From the NCBI RefSeq assembly GCF_000276665.1, contig NW_004955417.1:20356363-20420362 (forward strand): a stretch of 64,000 bases of DNA, in the 5' to 3' direction. The position numbers and the translations under genes were made by a program. Below the pieces are notes generated by a model, which made no database searches, was not told where the DNA came from, and worked only from the letters and a program-made list of their open reading frames with translations. The stretch is from Chinchilla lanigera (lineage: Eukaryota > Chordata > Mammalia > Rodentia > Chinchillidae). Of this stretch, positions 33,051 through 45,289 are shown piece by piece (the first letter of the stretch is position 1; the number at the start of each line of letters is the position of its first letter).

Positions 33051-36000
33051 GAAACTCTGAGCATGACAACATTGTAACATTTCTGAGGCTCAAATTTCTC
33101 ATCTACATAAAAGGCCTGACATTGTCTTACTCAAATAGGTCTCTTAAGTGCCCAATGATGCAAAGTAGAGTTTGCCATTTAAAAGTCTCTGGTTAGAGTC
33201 CATCACCTTCTACTAAACTGTTTCCGTGTACAGTATTCCAACATAAAACCTCAAGTGGAAATGTCATCTACTCCATATGTTGTGGGATATATCTCATGTA
33301 CCTAGAAGGAAATGCGGACTCCCAGGCACACAGCCAGCATTAAATAAATGATGACTAGAAGTGACTAGAAAAGAAAGCTGGACGTACTAATAAGAATATG
33401 ACAAAATGGTTATATGCAGGACAGTGACTAAATTTCATAGAATGATACCAAAGAAGGGAGTAGCCAAGATTTCCGAGGGAGGGATTTATTACAGGTGGTC
33501 GAGTTGAACTGAATTTTGGAAGGGTTATGTGTTTTATTGACAGGCAAGATTGAAATGTATTTTGCGAAGTGGAAGCATATTACAGAATGTGCAACATCAA
33601 GTGGTATAAGTATCTTAGAATGAGTTCAAGTTGAAACTGAACTTGAGTGGATTGTGGAGGTAGAAATAGGGAGATGAAATAGTATTTAGACATTAATAGG
33701 AAACAACTATGAATACAGAATATGGTTTGAATTTTACTGAGATGGAAAACAATAGGAGAGTTTGAAATGGGAATCATCAAATCACTGAGAAAACTTTTAA
33801 GCAACCAACTAGTTCCCAAGCAGTGATCCCCCCAAAATTTCTAGTATGGGTCTTTGTCATTTCAGAGATTATCTTGGTAAGAAGTCCATAAACTCTAGTG
33901 ACTTCTAAGAGTACAGTAGCTGGGATGAACTGCTCATTTGTATCATTCTTTAGAGTCCCAAGTGCCATGGGAAGAATCCAGAAGTGGCCCAAGTGAATGC
34001 TGCACAATGACCTGTGTTACAGCTGAGGAGTCCCTGAACTTCAGGAGAAAGTCCACATCTTGTGAAGCAACTGCCAGAAACCTTGTCCACCTTCCCATCC
34101 TTGGGCGGGGGGAGACACATTATCTTTATTACCCCAAAACATAAACCAGTTTTCTCTGCAGAGAGGAGATCTTAACCTTTGCAAAGGTGGAATATATTTG
34201 GAAAGGAGGCATTCTCTAAATTATCTAAGGAAATCTAATGCTGTAAATGTCAAAAAATGAAGAAATGTAAGAGATTCATTGAATTTTTCTCTCCCATCTG
34301 AAAAAACAAACATGAGATTTTAAGAAAGGTAAGAAAGCTAGCATCGATGATCTCAAGAAGCATTCCTACAAGTGGGGCAAGACACTTAAAATTCTTGAAC
34401 TATAATAGATGACATAGTTGAAAGATAACGAGATTTCATGTTTGACAAAAGCAGAGTGAATAAAGTTTATCCTGGAAGAGAGTTAACTTTGAAAGTTACT
34501 CATGGGCTAAATATGTGGAATATATACCGTAGATTGAAATTTGAGTGTCATGCCATGTATGTTGAGAAGTTATGGAATAGGGATTTTCATTTAGGTTGTA
34601 GTAACTTCACCTTGTGTGGTATGGGGCTGTAAAACTGAAACAAGGGAGGATCTGTAGGTAATATGATGTGTTAGAAATTGAAGTGATTATTACTTGTAAT
34701 CCTAAAGTAGATTTAGTGCTATGACATTACTCATGATATGTTAACTTGATTAGATAAAATAATTCTGCTGTGTGTGTCTCTGTGGGTCATAGAGGTGTGA
34801 CCTTGGGTATCATATACTGTCTGTAGCCCTTTACTCCTTAGCACTATTCTGTTGCTCTGATTTGTGGCCACCACACAGTAAAAATTTGTGCCCTGTCACA
34901 ACTTTCTACTATAAGGTTTTGGCCTCAAAGTTATCTAATCATGGTTTGAATCCCAAGAAACCTGGGCCGAATTGAATCTCTTCTTATTTAAGTTGTGGTT
35001 ATTGAGCATTGCCACACAAAGACAGGAAATCTAATGAGCCCCAAAACTCAATAACAGACTGGGCTGTGGCTGTGACTATATATGACCCTCTGATTTAGAA
35101 GTCTTTGAAACTGGTTTGCAGAAGGTGTCTGGGAACCTTTAGAGAAGCAGATAGGAGAAGCTCTAGAATGCGATAAGCGGGTTACTTGGATTGAAGTTGG
35201 AGCTTAGAATGTTAGAACTGGAGTTGACAATTCCAGTTGGAGCTCCCAGTGACTGAGACTGATATGAATGCAGACAGTAAAAGCCAAGCTCAGGATGTTT
35301 CGGGTAGGAACAAGTACTTTATTGGCAATGAAACTAAAGGTCATGTATGTCATACTGTCACAAAAAAATTGTCTGCAATTTGTCTATATTGGTAGAATTT
35401 TCCAGAGACTGGGATTATGGTGGATTAATTGACTTGGTTGAGAAAATGTGAAGGAAGCCCAAGTTCATGATTACCATAGGCTTCTTCTAGCTATATTTAT
35501 ATTGAGAGTCAATGGAAAATTCAATTTTGTCCCAAAAACAACCACTTATAAAGTTAGGGTCTAAGGAGAAATGGTTGCTGAAGAGATTAGCACTGTTGAA
35601 AAGAAGTACTTTATAAGAAAAGAAAGAAGATGCCTTAACATTATCTTAGAAATTAGCATGGCTGTACCCATCACAGGCTCAAGGTTGAAAAAGTGTCAAC
35701 CATGCAATTAAGAAGAAAACTCACTTAGGGAATTGTATCCCCATGATTCATTTTACTGTGCTCAGCCATCCAGGTACTCAGAGTGTGCTGAAACCATGGT
35801 CCAAGGGAGCCTGGCTTCTGCTCCCAATGCCAGCAGAGCTTGGCATCTTTCAGGTGCTACTGGTTTTACTGGTATGCAGAATGAAAGAGTGACGGAATCA
35901 TGGAGACTTCATTCCTTCAAAGGAATGTCTAGGAGGCAAGAAGCCTGTGAGATGGCAGTTTGTGAAGCTATGGGAATGAAGCCAAGTGCCAGTAGAGGCT

Positions 36001-36299
36001 TCAGGAAATTGAGGATGCTAAACATGTGGAATGTCTGTCAAGAATGGGAATGCTTAAGCTGTGCTGTTATAAATTGGAATTATGTAACTCCTTCTTGATT
36101 TTTACAGATGCTTACAACTATGAAATTACCTGGAGTGTCAACACAGATTTTGTCTTGGACTTTTGAAGAATGATTTTGTGGCCCTGAAGAAGGGATTATT
36201 GCATTTTGGTTTCATGAGTGGTGGTTGCATCAAGTTACACAGAATCATTAACATGTGCTTTGGAGAAAAAATATGACTTAAGAGATGTTTAAGGGTCTC
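33051..36299. other. Unassigned DNA, possible LTR-retroelement internal sequence
   Basis: No conserved protein frame is visible. From about 34,780 to 36,290 the plus strand is less AT-rich, purine-rich and carries an isolated 121-codon open frame at 35,733-36,098 that resembles no protein I know. The texture is like non-coding internal sequence of MaLR-type elements, and an LTR starts right after it, but the LTR is antisense and I cannot show ordered blocks. A MIR/L2-like 3' end lies near 33,325-33,350. Confidence 0.35.
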
Positions 36300-36800
36300 A
36301 GTGTCTTGGTTACTTTTCTCTCATTGCTGAGACAAAATATCTGATGCCCAAAATAAAGGAAGGAAATATTTATTTACCTTATAGTTTGTAGAGGTTTCAG
36401 TCCATTCTTGGCTGGCTCCAAGGCAGAGTGGCACATGGCAGACGGCAGCAGTTCATGGCAGGGGAACAGCAAAGTGACCAGAGCAAAAGGGAGGAGTGGC
36501 AGAGAAGAGCAAGCCTCTTTCCTACCCTTATACTGTAAGCAGGCTACCCCCACCCAGGGGGCATGTAGCACTCACATAATCTCCATGCCCTCCTTTTGCA
36601 CAGACTCAAGATGAATACAAAGAAAACACCCTGAATCCCTGCTGAGCCACAGTTAAGCTTCTAAACTTCTCAAATTGACACAGAGAACAACATCCCAGAA
36701 GGGTAAGGGCATGTCCTTTTTACCCCAAGATGCAGAACTGCTGAGTCACTTAGCCAAACCTCTAGACTCTCCAAGTTGACACAATGTATCAACCATAACA
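36300..36800 (-). mobile_element. ERVL-MaLR-like LTR (antisense)
   Basis: Starts CTTGGTTACTTTTCTCTCATT with GCTGAGACAAAATATCTGATG, then AATATTTATTTACCTTATAG, TTTCAGTCCATTCTTGGCTGG, GGCACATGGCAGACGGCAGC. The same block order occurs at 31,482 and 40,966. In the right half a segment with CTTCTCAAATTGACACAGAG near 36,663 is echoed by CTCTCCAAGTTGACACAATG near 36,764, an internal imperfect repeat. Confidence 0.75.
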
Positions 36801-38099
36801 CTCAGATTCCCCAAGAGTGAAATGTAACTGCTACTAGTGATAAATCAACTTGGCTGGATTAAAGCAAATAGCATATTATTGAAGCACAGTTTTGCCATGC
36901 TTGAGTGGGTTATGATGTCTCGACCTAAGGTACGATATATAATTTCCAGCCACTTCCTATCTGACATTGTTTTCCTGTCTTCTTCCTAACTCCCAAGAAG
37001 TATGTATGTTTCACTGTCCTCCTCTTCTGCCACATTGTTTCTGGACTGATCATGGTCTCTTACTTACAATGAGGTTGTTGGATATTGTGTTTCACTTTGG
37101 AAAATATCCATACATGTGCATATTTTCAAATGAGAGATATTTTTGACAAAACAAGTATAAGAAAATAATAGTAGCTGGAAATAAAACATTATTTTACACT
37201 TAGTGTTTGGGTAAATTGATTTGCCAATATCATGGTTCAGTAGAACTATTTGTGTAGAATGTTCATGTTTATGATCTAAATCCAGATCTATCTCAAGTTG
37301 AATGGGAGATCATTTAATAATTATACTGACAGTAAATGTAGATGAAGGTTTATTTGGGTAAACTGAAAGTTTTTTACTCTAATCTTAAATATCTGGGAAA
37401 TTCATTAAATATTCATTTGTAAAAATCCAGTTAGGAGTTGGTTGAGAGAGTCTATCCCTGTGGATCAGGGCTCAGATAGAGCTATATTTTGGAAGTCTTC
37501 CATGAATGCATGTTGTATAAAACCATGAGATCATTAATATCACTAGGATGCAGAAAGGAGGCCTCAGAAAGAATTCAGAATAAGTCCAATTCTTAGAGTT
37601 TGAGAAGAGGAAGATAAAGCGAAAGTGTAAAGGAGACCATACTAAGCAAAGAAAAATGGAAGACTGTTTCATAGAAATGGAGAAGTTTGACTGCTTGGTA
37701 CACTTATATATATGATGTTTTCAAAAATATTTGGCACAGAGTAGCAATCAATATATATTTGCCACATTAAATATTCCACACAGAAAATATTAGCTTCAGA
37801 GGAATTATATAATTTATTTGCAAACTATCATGAAATGGATGAAACATCAATAAAAGCCCATTTTAGAGTTTGGCTGACACTATACTATTATCAAGGTTAC
37901 TTAAATATGCATTAGTTACACTAGAAAGAAGACAGTAAATCATTAGTCAGTGTCATGACTCATGTTTGTACAAGACCAGCAAACCCAAAACAAATATGCC
38001 CATTTAATAGGCTGTTTCAGAACTCAGTCATAAAAGTAAAATACTACGGGATGATCTAATAGGTTTCTTTAAATTTTCTAGATGTAATTTATGTATGCT
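36801..38099. other. Unassigned DNA
   Basis: No gene visible. A MIR/L2-type 3' end (TTTGGCACAGAGTAGCAATC with AATATATATTTG after it) lies near 37,730. Confidence 0.5.
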
Positions 38100-39300
38100 A
38101 AAATCCAGAGTTCTACTATTTTTATTTTGATGAGTTTTGAAATTGTGTATACTTATCTAAAATCAGATATGGGATGATTCCATCATCACAGAAATTTCCC
38201 TTATGTTTTATTCCAGTCAATTTCCAGTCTGTCTGCATACCTCTCCAGGTTTTTGAGTAAACCACATTCTGATTTATATTGGTGTAGTTTATTTTTCTTA
38301 TGTTTGGGTTTCATATAAATAATAGAATATGAGTAAATATATTTTGAGTTTGATTTATTTTGTGGAGGCTAAAGCTTTTTATATGCTTGGTGAAATTTTT
38401 CACTTTTGAAAAAGAGTTCTTTGATCAAACTTGGTAGTAAATAGATGCTTAATACTAAATTACACAATTTGTATTACAAGTACATCTTTTATGTTATCGA
38501 GATTCCTTTAGGATCTACTAGTATAACACCTATTTTTCACTTTTATGTTGTTAATGCAGTTAAGTAAATTAATTTTCAGATGTAAAGTAGGGTCTGTTAA
38601 TGAGATTACTCATTCAGTGATGTATTTTTCTTTTTATATATTACTGGAAACATGGTAAGAAGTTTTGCATCTATACTAATGAGATGCTACATTTTGGTTT
38701 TGTATTTTATATGATTTTTTTCACCCTATTTTTAGAGAAATAATGAAGTTTATTAGATAGAACATAAAGCACACACTCAAAGAAAATAGTGCTGGGTCTT
38801 CAAAGAGAGATGCATGATAGCCTGGAGCTGGGAATATTTATGTGTTTCTGTTGGTGGTTATCAAATTCTTTATGTAAATTTATAGAAATCTCATAGAAGG
38901 TGTTTGGAATTATTCCATTCACCTGAATTTATTTAAGTAGTTGTAAAGGTTGTTTTTTAAATGCTTAATGAAATTTACTAATGAAGCCTTTACATGGTAT
39001 TCTTAGTTCTTAATTTTAATTATTTATTCAACCTTGATTCATATATAGCTCTTTATATTTCTTATTTTAATTTAAATAACTCATATTTAATTTCTTTTTC
39101 TAAAAATTTTGTTTTGGTCTATGTTTCAAATATATTAGCATAATATTACTTATTATTTTTCCTTATTTCCTTAACAGCTGTAATATCTGTACTGGTGTCA
39201 CTTTTTGAATGTCTATTCAATTGTTTTTTCTCTTTATTCTTATTTAGGCTTGCAAGAACATTACTAGTGACATTTATCCTAAGAAACAAACAAACAAAAA
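38100..39300 (-). mobile_element. Old L1 ORF2 fragment (antisense)
   Basis: The plus strand matches antisense L1 ORF2 blocks in order: the ATTAATTTTCAGATGTAAAG block near 38,569, GATGTATTTTTCTTTTTATATATTACTGG near 38,620, TTTTGCATCTATACTAATGAG near 38,663, AATTTACTAATGAAGCCTTTACATGG near 38,970 and TGTAATATCTGTACTGGTGTCAC near 39,178. A stretch around 38,745-38,835 does not fit and may be a later insertion. The element is badly decayed. Confidence 0.6.
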
Positions 39301-40045
39301 AAATGTTTGTCCTGTCCCTGAAGTTAGTTTAAACATGCTGCAATAATGCTTAGTAGAATCATAAAGAGAAGCAATTAGGTGAAGATCTATAAGGACTATT
39401 TTAGCAGATATAGTTTATTCTTCCAGTTTAAAAGTCAGATTTTGTTGACATAGAATTATAGGTACTATCTCCCTCCATGGCAGATAGTGAAAAAATATTC
39501 TTGCAATCCCTCAATCACACATAAATTTGTAAGCTTAGGGTCCCTCAGCCACTGTTAAAAGTCACTGTTTTGCAGTATCAACCTGGATTATTCCACATGT
39601 ACCCGAATGAGACTTAGGGAACAAAAGAACCTACTGGAAACATTAAGATCTTGCAAAAAATAAGAATCTGGAACATGACAGTTGACTGTTAGGATTATTG
39701 TCCTAAGCAAATAGTGACTTTAATTTCAGACACTCCACTTAACGGTACATCTGTGTTAGAGAGAGTTAACAGGATCTCAGATGTAATTATCAGTTCATAG
39801 ATTTATCAAATTCATTTGATTGTACCTCTAGTACAGCAGAGAATCAGAATGAGCACCTTTGTACCTGAAAGCAATGAAAGTATAAAGTTACAATTTTTGT
39901 AAGGGCTATATTAATGTTTCTTCTACTTTTATAACATCAAAAGACATTTAGACGGTCTGGATATCCCAGAGACTGTCTCGAAATCTCCCATAATATCATA
40001 TTACTTCATAATATCCCATAATTGAAGTACGACCTCACAAAAATA
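39301..40045. other. Unassigned DNA
   Basis: I see no feature I can name. Confidence 0.5.
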
Positions 40046-40115
40046 ACATTGTACAGCTCCTGTCTGACAAACATGAAGCCCTGAATTTGATTCCCAGTAC
40101 CAAAAAAAAAAAACA
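40046..40115 (+). mobile_element. ID SINE, 5'-degraded
   Basis: The right half is recognisable: TGTCTGACAAACATGAAGCCC, GAATTTGATTCCCAGTACC and a poly(A) tail. The left half has decayed beyond clear matching. Confidence 0.75.
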
Positions 40116-40328
40116 GAAAAGCAATGGGAAAGAAATGGTGAGTTCACTGAGAACTTGGTTTGACATGTGCTACAGAGGGTGGTAAACAAAGAGTCCTATT
40201 TCTGCTTATATCCTTAAAATGGTAAGTTGCCATTACTCTTGCCAGTTGGTTAAAAAGAAAACAGTATTTCATCTTGTATTTCTAAGATGATTTTTAAAGA
40301 TATTCTTATGCATACTGCTTTCTAGTGG
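40116..40328. other. Short unassigned stretch
   Basis: I see nothing I can name between the ID and the frameshifted reading frame. Confidence 0.5.
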
Positions 40329-40926
40329 TTATTTTAGAAAAGAAAAAGTTTTGCTGATTCCTGAAGTGCTCTCAAGATATTTTTTCTCTTTATCTGATGC
40401 ATACATAGTATTGGGCTTTTTAAATTCTAATCTTTCCAACAATTCACTTTCCATGGCCTCAACTTTATAGGCACGTCCTTTTTGGTCAAGTTTCACATCC
40501 TTTGGTTTTACTTTTCCCTTCTGATTCTTACTACAAATCTGGTTGAAAGATGCCAGAAGTACCCAAGCCAAATCCTGAACATATGGCTGTCTTGAAATTT
40601 CCCCCATAAAATTCAATAACCTGCTACTCTTAATCTCAGCTTCCTGCAAAGTCCTAGGGTACGCACAAAGTGTAAACAAATTTTTCTGCCAGAGCATCAC
40701 ACACATGCTTTTGAGTCCAGCTGGCAGTGCAGGCCTTCCTGCCAACTGAAACCTACTGCACCTGGCTTTTACTGTCTGCATTGTGCTCAGCATTATGGTC
40801 ATCTGAATTCTGACCAGAATTTGCCATCAAGCTTGGCTTACAACATTCTGGAGCTCCTCTAGGCAGCATCTCTGAGAGTTTCCCAAGTTGTCTTTTGAAC
40901 CACTTTGAAAGGCTTCTGAACCACAT
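40329..40926 (-). pseudogene. Frameshifted reading frame of unknown identity, possible retrocopy
   Basis: Two minus-strand frames overlap like a single coding sequence broken by a frameshift. The first runs from an ATG at 40,926 (ACC before the ATG, a good start context) for 57 codons to a TAG at 40,753. The second is open upstream of 40,755 and runs to a TAA at 40,329, giving 157 codons from its first ATG at 40,802. The second frame has protein-like composition with alternating charged and hydrophobic residues (for example YVQDLAWVLLASFNQIC and KVEAMESELLERLEF). No intron-like break and no poly(T) at the left end is evident, so a processed origin is not proven. I do not recognise the family. 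A chance frame or translated repeat remains possible. Confidence 0.35.
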
Positions 40927-40965
40927 GGTAAGAAAATGATCCTACTTATGTGGTACCCAAATCTG

Positions 40966-41275
40966 TCTCAGTAACTTTCCTTGTTGCTGGGACACAGTAC
41001 TAAACACCCAAAATGTAAAGAAAAGGTTTCTATTAGCTCAGAGGCTTTCAGAGATATTAGTCCATTATCAGCTGATTCTAAGGTAGGCAAATGCAAGGGT
41101 CTAGCAGAGAAATGCTGCTCATCTCATCACAAACAGGAAACAAAGAGAGAAGGGAAAAGATGGGGCATGAGATGTAACCTTCCAGGTCATGCTTCCAGTG
41201 TATTGATCCAGCCTTATGATCCAGTCACCTTCCAAACACATGAGGCTTTAAGAGGACAACCTGGTTCTAAATAAT
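40966..41275 (-). mobile_element. ERVL-MaLR-like LTR (antisense), partial
   Basis: Begins GTCTCAGTAACTTTCCTTGTT with GCTGGGACACAGTACTAAAC, then AAAAGGTTTCTATTAGCTCAG, TATTAGTCCATTATCAGCTG and, near 41,205, the GATCCAGCCTTATGATCCAGTCACC block seen in its relatives. More diverged than the copy at 36,300. The 97-codon plus-strand frame lies inside it. Confidence 0.65.
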
Positions 41276-44213
41276 AACAGTACCTTAATCTTGTTTAGAA
41301 GATTGTCACAACAATGTACTTCTATCTACTACAATTTTTTCCTTAGCTCACAGATTCTTGCTTTTGAGCTTGATCCATTTTATTATTTTATTCTTAACAC
41401 TCTGCATCAAATCTCAGCTGAGAGTTCAGTAAACAATTGTCATGCATAAGGGTGCGTGTTTTCTTTTGTCAGGCTGTTGTAGGACACCTGAATCAATGAA
41501 CTTGATTTTTTATCTGGACTTGGACTGTGTTCCAAATTCATTTAAAAGCAGTTCAACCCTGGCTTCATTTTTTTCAAATTATGATTGGGATTTATTCTTC
41601 TGCAGGGCTTGAAACCTGAGTAGAAAGAAGTCCTAGATCTCGTTATGCTTTATACAAAAATAAAGCTTTCAGTTTCTTGAAATACATTATAGTTCTTCCT
41701 ACTGCCACCTTTTAGATGCCTTCACATTCCTTCTTTCTCTCCAGAATCAATCTTCCCACACTTCACTTTTTCGCTGTCTGACTGTCTCTCTAGTCTGTCT
41801 TTTAGCACCCGATCTCTGGCCTGGAGTGTCTTAAATTTCTGTCAACTTTCCTGAGCAGTAGACTTTAATAAGTTGCTACCTTTTAGTTGCAATATCAAGC
41901 CCTGCATATTTTCCTCCATATTAACTTCTCTCCTGCTGTTTAAGCCTTGTGGAAGTCCCTCTGATTCCGTGAGCAAGTTCATCTGACATCTGGATGTGAG
42001 ACATGTGACTAGATATGCATGGCTGACTAAAAATATAGGACCTAGGATCACTTCCCTGTGCTTATTCTTTCTCTTCTGCTTTTCTTTCTCTTCACTCTCT
42101 TCATCCCAAAGCTGATGCTATAAATTCCACAAGCACAGCAAACGAAATGCAGCAATGAATGGAGAGAGTTTGAATGAGGATTATTTCTTAGTTAAGCCTT
42201 TGAATGAATCTCAGAATGAGGGAAGCCTCCACTGAAGACTTACACAAGCAAGTCCTGATTCTATGGATAGTAATCGCATATTGTCTTAAGTCACCAAGGT
42301 GGAAGTAGTTTGTTACATAACAGAGGCATTTAGGGTGGTGGATTGTGTGTTATAGAGGATATCTTCCTTGTCTTTCTTGCCCTGATTCTATGTATCAACT
42401 CCAGGCACTTGATGAAGAGTTTTTACAAACAAACTAGAAAAGGGGGACATTTTCTGTGTCTTGGATTCCTCTTGATTTAAGATTTCAAGGAGTTATGTCA
42501 GCCAAAGTATGACTGATAAACAGTACACGTTTAACAACTTGGTTGACATTTCCTTCCTCTTCTCTGTGGCACATCCTAACTCCTTCCACTCATCCACTTT
42601 TATGCAGAGAGAGGTGCTGATGCCTCCCCAGCTCGGCTGGGAGGACTTCTCATATTTTGGAATTTAGTTTATTTAGCATCGATGCCCCATTTTGCACAGT
42701 ACGAAGCAGCAGTACTTTGGAGACACAGTTCATAGCAGTCTAGAGTAATTTTTTAGAATTTGTAATAGATACCACTACCATCTCTGACTTCAGAATTATC
42801 CTTTAGGGTACGGTTATCTGATGAAGTGGGGATAGGTGTGTCCACCCTTCATAAAATAATTATGGTATAATTTTCATGGCACCACATGGTTCTTCCCACT
42901 AAAGTCTTAATGAAAGGCACAGGAACGGACAGAGAAATTTCTGAATGTAATAATAACATATAGCTTATACTTCTGAAAGAGGAGGAGGAAGGAGGCTTGA
43001 TTAGGAAAATCAGTAGGAAATACCATTTCAGCAGATGAGTAGTCCCCAAGCAAAGACTTCTTAGTGAAGAGTCCCTCATTTGGCCATAATGGTGCGGGCA
43101 TAGATGGGGAGAACGTCTTGGGATGCAGAGCCTCAGTGTGAACACTGGAGTAGATCCGGATGTGTGTAGCTGACGGCCACCATTCAAGTTCCCTCCTCAC
43201 AAAGACTTTTGCTGGAGGAGATATCTGAGTGGCACGTGTCCATGGACATGATAGAAAAGATGAGTAGACAAGGGCGGTGATGGGTCAGGAGGGGAACAAT
43301 TTATCCACAGGGAAAGACAGCACAGTTTTAGGATCTTACAAAGAAAAATGGATGTAAGCACAGTTTCAAAGACATGATTATTAAAACCTCAAACCAGATT
43401 GGACAGTGCACTTAAAAATCCTGAAAGAATCCACGATACAGGATTAATGGAAGTCTTTCCCCCCAAAATCACCAATATATCACTACCTAAAATGACAGAG
43501 GTCCTTAATCTTTTTAACTTTTGTCATTTATTTTCCAGGCTGATGTATAGGTAAGTTTGTGGAGCAACTGACAAGGCTAAAGACCACAGGAAGAGAAAGA
43601 AATTACATGATAAATATGATCAGATTTCCCTTAAACCTGTACTATGAGGCCCACTTAGTGGCAGGCAGGTTAGGAGCCTGAATGCCTGTTTCATTTTTAA
43701 ATCACTGTAGCAGGTTAATGGAAGAGAGAAAGTGTTTTCAGCGACAAACTACGGCATCTAGTTGCTGTTACTTATAATATTTTACTGAAGGCAAAATCAT
43801 TACTGAAAGTTATAATTTAATGACCGTATTACAATGAATGCATTTTATTGTACCGTTTTATTTTATAAGCTATAAGGTTGATATTAATTACTTGTAATGT
43901 TACAGTTTGGAAAGGGGCATTTTGTGGATACACCTGGGTTTGTGGGTGATGCCGGTAGGAACCGGAGAGAAATACAACAACACTTGGGAATTCTGTTAAC
44001 GTAACTTTGCATTTAAATTTATATGTTAGAGTATAGGAATTCCGTAGTCATAAACTCTCCTTCATGAAAATTGAAACAGAAATTTACGGAAGACAAGAAA
44101 ATATCCACAGTGTCTTCCTTCTATAGGATCCATGTTTTCTGATCAAGTTGCCATTTATTTAGAATAAAGAAGGTCCTACAATAATGATGGGTGGAACAGA
44201 ATGCAAATAGTCA
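41276..44213. other. Unassigned DNA
   Basis: No gene or nameable repeat in nearly 3 kb. Two overlapping minus-strand open frames at 42,849-43,200 (112 and 97 codons) run in different frames over a less AT-rich segment. Their products resemble nothing I know, and frames this long in two registers point to base composition or an old LTR rather than a gene. Confidence 0.45.
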
Positions 44214-44275
44214 CTTTAGAGCCAACATATACAGAAATAAATCAGAGCTTTAGAGCCAACATATACAGAAATAAA
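44214..44275 (+). repeat. 34-bp tandem duplication
   Basis: A 28-nt word beginning CTTTAGAGCCAACATATACA occurs at 44,214-44,241 and again, identical, at 44,248-44,275. The period is 34 nt. It looks like a recent slippage or repair duplication. Confidence 0.95.
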
Positions 44276-44602
44276 CCATTCTTATGCTCAAGAATAACTT
44301 AGAATTATTCTTGAAGTTCTATACCGTGTGGTTTTACAAAAGCTAGGAATTAAAATGAATGTGTAAAACCTGCTTAATTATATGTTAAAACGGAAAAATT
44401 GAAAAAATATTTTATAATGGAAATAATTTTAATATGTCCTATGAAAGAAATACATTTTATTTCAATTGGATGAAATAATGAGGAATTAATATTCAGTGAT
44501 TACCTTAAACTCACATCAAAATTGTAGTGGTTATTTTATTTATATATGTGTATAGATCTTAATTTGCATTTCAAACATGTTTCTGAAAAGTCTATACTGA
44601 GC
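44276..44602. other. Unassigned AT-rich DNA
   Basis: I see no feature I can name. Confidence 0.5.
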
Positions 44603-44633
44603 TGTATATCTATATCTATATCTATCTATATCA
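44603..44633 (+). repeat. (TATCTA)n microsatellite at a SINE tail
   Basis: Runs of TATCTATATCTA directly adjoin the T-rich end of the antisense B1 that follows. Confidence 0.88.
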
Positions 44634-44785
44634 ATATTTGTCTTTTTGAGACAGGGTCTCACTATGCAACTCAGGCTGGCCTTGAACTCACTTTGTAGTC
44701 TAGGTTGGCCTCCAACTCACAGTAATCCTCCTGCCTCAACCTCCCAAGTGTTGGTATTACAGGCATAAGTCACCACACCCAGCCT
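44634..44785 (-). mobile_element. B1 SINE (antisense)
   Basis: TTTTTGAGACAGGGTCTCAC, CAGGCTGGCCTTGAACTCAC, TAGTCTAGGTTGGCCTCCAA and GTGTTGGTATTACAGGCATA followed by CACCACACCCAGCC. Full length with the B1 internal duplication, more diverged than the copy at 23.8 kb. Confidence 0.93.
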
Positions 44786-45096
44786 ATAAATGTATTTTAA
44801 TAGATTTTTATTCAACACTTTTGATAAATAAATGATTCAAAGGATGGATTTAGATATGACATGTCCCTGAGTCACTCTTTAGTCTTTCTTGATCCACAGC
44901 AATAAAATCATAAAAAGCACTTATCGGAGTCAGTGAAAAAATAGGGATATATAAATCAGAAAATAATGCATCTGTGAACCTTTGGGTTGGAACTTATCAA
45001 AAATAATTTTGAACATAATGATGTGCATATGCTACTTTGTGAAGTGAGGAAGATTTCATTTTTATGCCAAAAAGATTTGAAAACAGTTTTCAATCT
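44786..45096. other. Unassigned DNA up to the assembly gap
   Basis: I see no feature I can name. Open frames that cross into the gap are artefacts of reading through N. Confidence 0.5.
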
Positions 45097-45196
45097 NNNN
45101 NNNNNNNNNNNNNNNNNNNNNNNNNNNNNNNNNNNNNNNNNNNNNNNNNNNNNNNNNNNNNNNNNNNNNNNNNNNNNNNNNNNNNNNNNNNNNNNN
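45097..45196. other. Assembly gap (100 N)
   Basis: Exactly 100 N, the conventional placeholder for a gap of unknown size. It is followed at once by the T-rich tail side of an antisense ID element, so the missing sequence probably includes the rest of that homopolymer-rich tail and the left target-site duplication. Confidence 0.99.
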
Positions 45197-45289
45197 TGGT
45201 TTTTGGTTTTTCTCCGGTACTGGGAACTGAACTCACGACCTTGCGCTTGCCAGGCAGGCGCTTTGCCGCTGAGCTAAATCCCCAGCCCC
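45197..45289 (-). mobile_element. Young ID SINE (antisense), tail in the gap
   Basis: TGGTTTTTGGTTTTTCTCCGG, TACTGGGAACTGAACTCACG, CCTTGCGCTTGCCAGGCAGG and GAGCTAAATCCCCAGCCCC. It is close in sequence to the copies at 13,468 and 32,350. The tail is lost in the assembly gap. Confidence 0.95.

Noticed and set aside
42849..43200. 112- and 97-codon minus-strand frames
   Set aside because: They overlap in different registers, lack known motifs and show no splice context. Neither can be preferred.
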